In this document: positions 63,454-64,000 of the stretch, one piece after another
How positions within the stretch are numbered: the first letter of the stretch is position 1
Layout of the letters: each line of letters begins with the position of its first letter
Assembly: GCF_003201475.1 (NCBI RefSeq)
Contig: NZ_QJJK01000002.1
Span: 372,001 to 436,000, forward strand
Source: Chelatococcus asaccharovorans
GTDB lineage: Bacteria; Pseudomonadota; Alphaproteobacteria; Rhizobiales; Beijerinckiaceae
Direction of reading: 5' to 3'
Length of the DNA stretch: 64,000 nucleotides
Notes under the pieces: generated by a model
Told to the model about the DNA's origin: nothing
Seen by the model: the letters and a program-made list of their open reading frames with translations, nothing else
Database searches by the model: none
Program-made: the position numbers and the translations under genes

Positions 63454-64000
63454 CTAATGGCCAACGCCGAGCAGACGCTCCACGACCCGTTGGTCAGCAT
63501 CGAGAGCGGCGGGCGTTCCCTGCCAGGCGATCCGCCCGCGCTCAAGGATGATGACATCATCGGCGAAATCCAGCGCCGCCTTGATCCTCTGCTCGACCAG
63601 GAGGATGGTCGTCGTCCTGTCGGCGGCCAGGGCGGTCAGGGCTGCCATCAACTCGTCGCAAATGACGGGGGCCAGGCCCTCGAGCGGCTCGTCCAGCAGC
63701 AGCACGGTCGGCTGGCCCAGGATCGTCCGCGCCGTGGCCAGCATCTGCTGCTCCCCGCCACTCAGTTGCGAACCGAGATTCTTGCGCCGCTCCTTGAGCC
63801 GGGGAAACATCGCGTAGCTTTCCTCGATCGCCGATCTGGGGCGGCTTTTGAGGCCGACCTGCAGGTTCTCCTCCACGGTCAGGGACTGGAAGATGGACCG
63901 GTTCTGCGGGACATAGCCGAGCCCGCCGAGCGCGCGCGCTGAGCCATCGAGTGCGGTGATGTCCAATGCGCCGAGCGTGACATGTCCGGCGTAACGCTTC
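63454..64000 (-). CDS. Branched-chain amino acid-type ABC transporter ATPase (LivF-like), partial
   Basis: The C-terminal 181 residues of an ABC ATPase; the start lies beyond the window. The Q-loop region is GLGYVPQNRSIFQSLTVEEN, the ABC signature LGSQLSGGEQQMLATARTIL and Walker B TVLLLDEPLEGLAP, followed by the H-loop-like ILLVEQRIKAALDFADDVII. This order and wording are typical of LivF, one of two ATPases of HAAT-family importers. A TTG at 63966 is not the true start because the frame continues to the edge with Liv-like sequence. The cargo could be amino acids or aromatic acids, given the pob/pca genes alongside. Confidence 0.9.
   Translation of the reverse strand, partial: KRYAGHVTLGALDITALDGSARALGGLGYVPQNRSIFQSLTVEENLQVGLKSRPRSAIEESYAMFPRLKERRKNLGSQLSGGEQQMLATARTILGQPTVLLLDEPLEGLAPVICDELMAALTALAADRTTTILLVEQRIKAALDFADDVIILERGRIAWQGTPAALDADQRVVERLLGVGH

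Overview
The window is 64 kb of GC-rich, gene-dense DNA. It looks like the chromosome of an alphaproteobacterium, most likely Hyphomicrobiales (Rhizobiales; Bosea- or Chelatococcus-like genera are a guess). The support is a pcaDCHGB operon divergent from a pcaQ-type LysR gene, several tripartite tricarboxylate (TTT) transporters, a GlgE/TreS-maltokinase glycogen-trehalose operon, and short palindromic intergenic repeats of the rhizobial mosaic type. No rRNA, tRNA, CRISPR array or complete insertion sequence was seen.

Left third (1-18,978). An accessory catabolic region holds three sets of TTT transporter genes: tctBA-SDR (178-3170), a minus-strand tctCBA (3198-6210), and tctC*-BA (14786-17926), whose tctC is broken. 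Between them, two gene trains diverge from about 8.6-8.85 kb. The minus train is bicupin, sialidase-like protein, tctC, tctB, tctA. The plus train is SnoaL-like protein, a second sialidase-like protein, a beta-keto acid cleavage enzyme (BKACE) and an IclR regulator. An HpcH/HpaI aldolase and a lactonase-type amidohydrolase follow. The two sialidase-like genes end in 348 bp of almost identical DNA in inverted orientation. This looks like uptake and breakdown of an organic acid or sugar acid whose identity cannot be read from sequence.

Middle-left (19,141-28,446). A MocR-type regulator that has lost its PLP lysine diverges from a plus-strand operon: Rieske protein, two ABC permeases, a Tat-type binding protein, two tandem amidohydrolases, a second Rieske ferredoxin and a ferredoxin reductase. 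There is no ABC ATPase and no terminal oxygenase. A 277-bp MITE-like element with TA target duplication sits inside the operon.

Centre (28,464-48,065). A lone thiolase is followed by a seven-gene minus-strand operon, glgE-treS/mak-glgB-glgX-treZ-malQ-treY, with 1-4 nt gaps or overlaps. Together these enzymes can run a closed loop between glycogen and trehalose. GlgE carries an extra amylase-like N-terminal domain. A DUF2934 gene upstream has an in-frame amber codon.

Right (48,124-56,093). A PfkB sugar kinase, an AraC regulator, and an ABC importer (binding protein and two permeases, again without ATPase), an FAD oxidoreductase and a sorbitol/xylitol-type dehydrogenase form a probable polyol utilisation module.

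Right end (56,128-64,000). The protocatechuate branch of the beta-ketoadipate pathway is present (pcaB, G, H, C, D and pcaQ), with pobA and its AraC-type regulator feeding it from 4-hydroxybenzoate. A LivF-type ABC ATPase runs off the window. A palindromic repeat fills the whole gap between pcaQ and the AraC gene; a second copy interrupts the tctC*-tctB junction 45 kb away.
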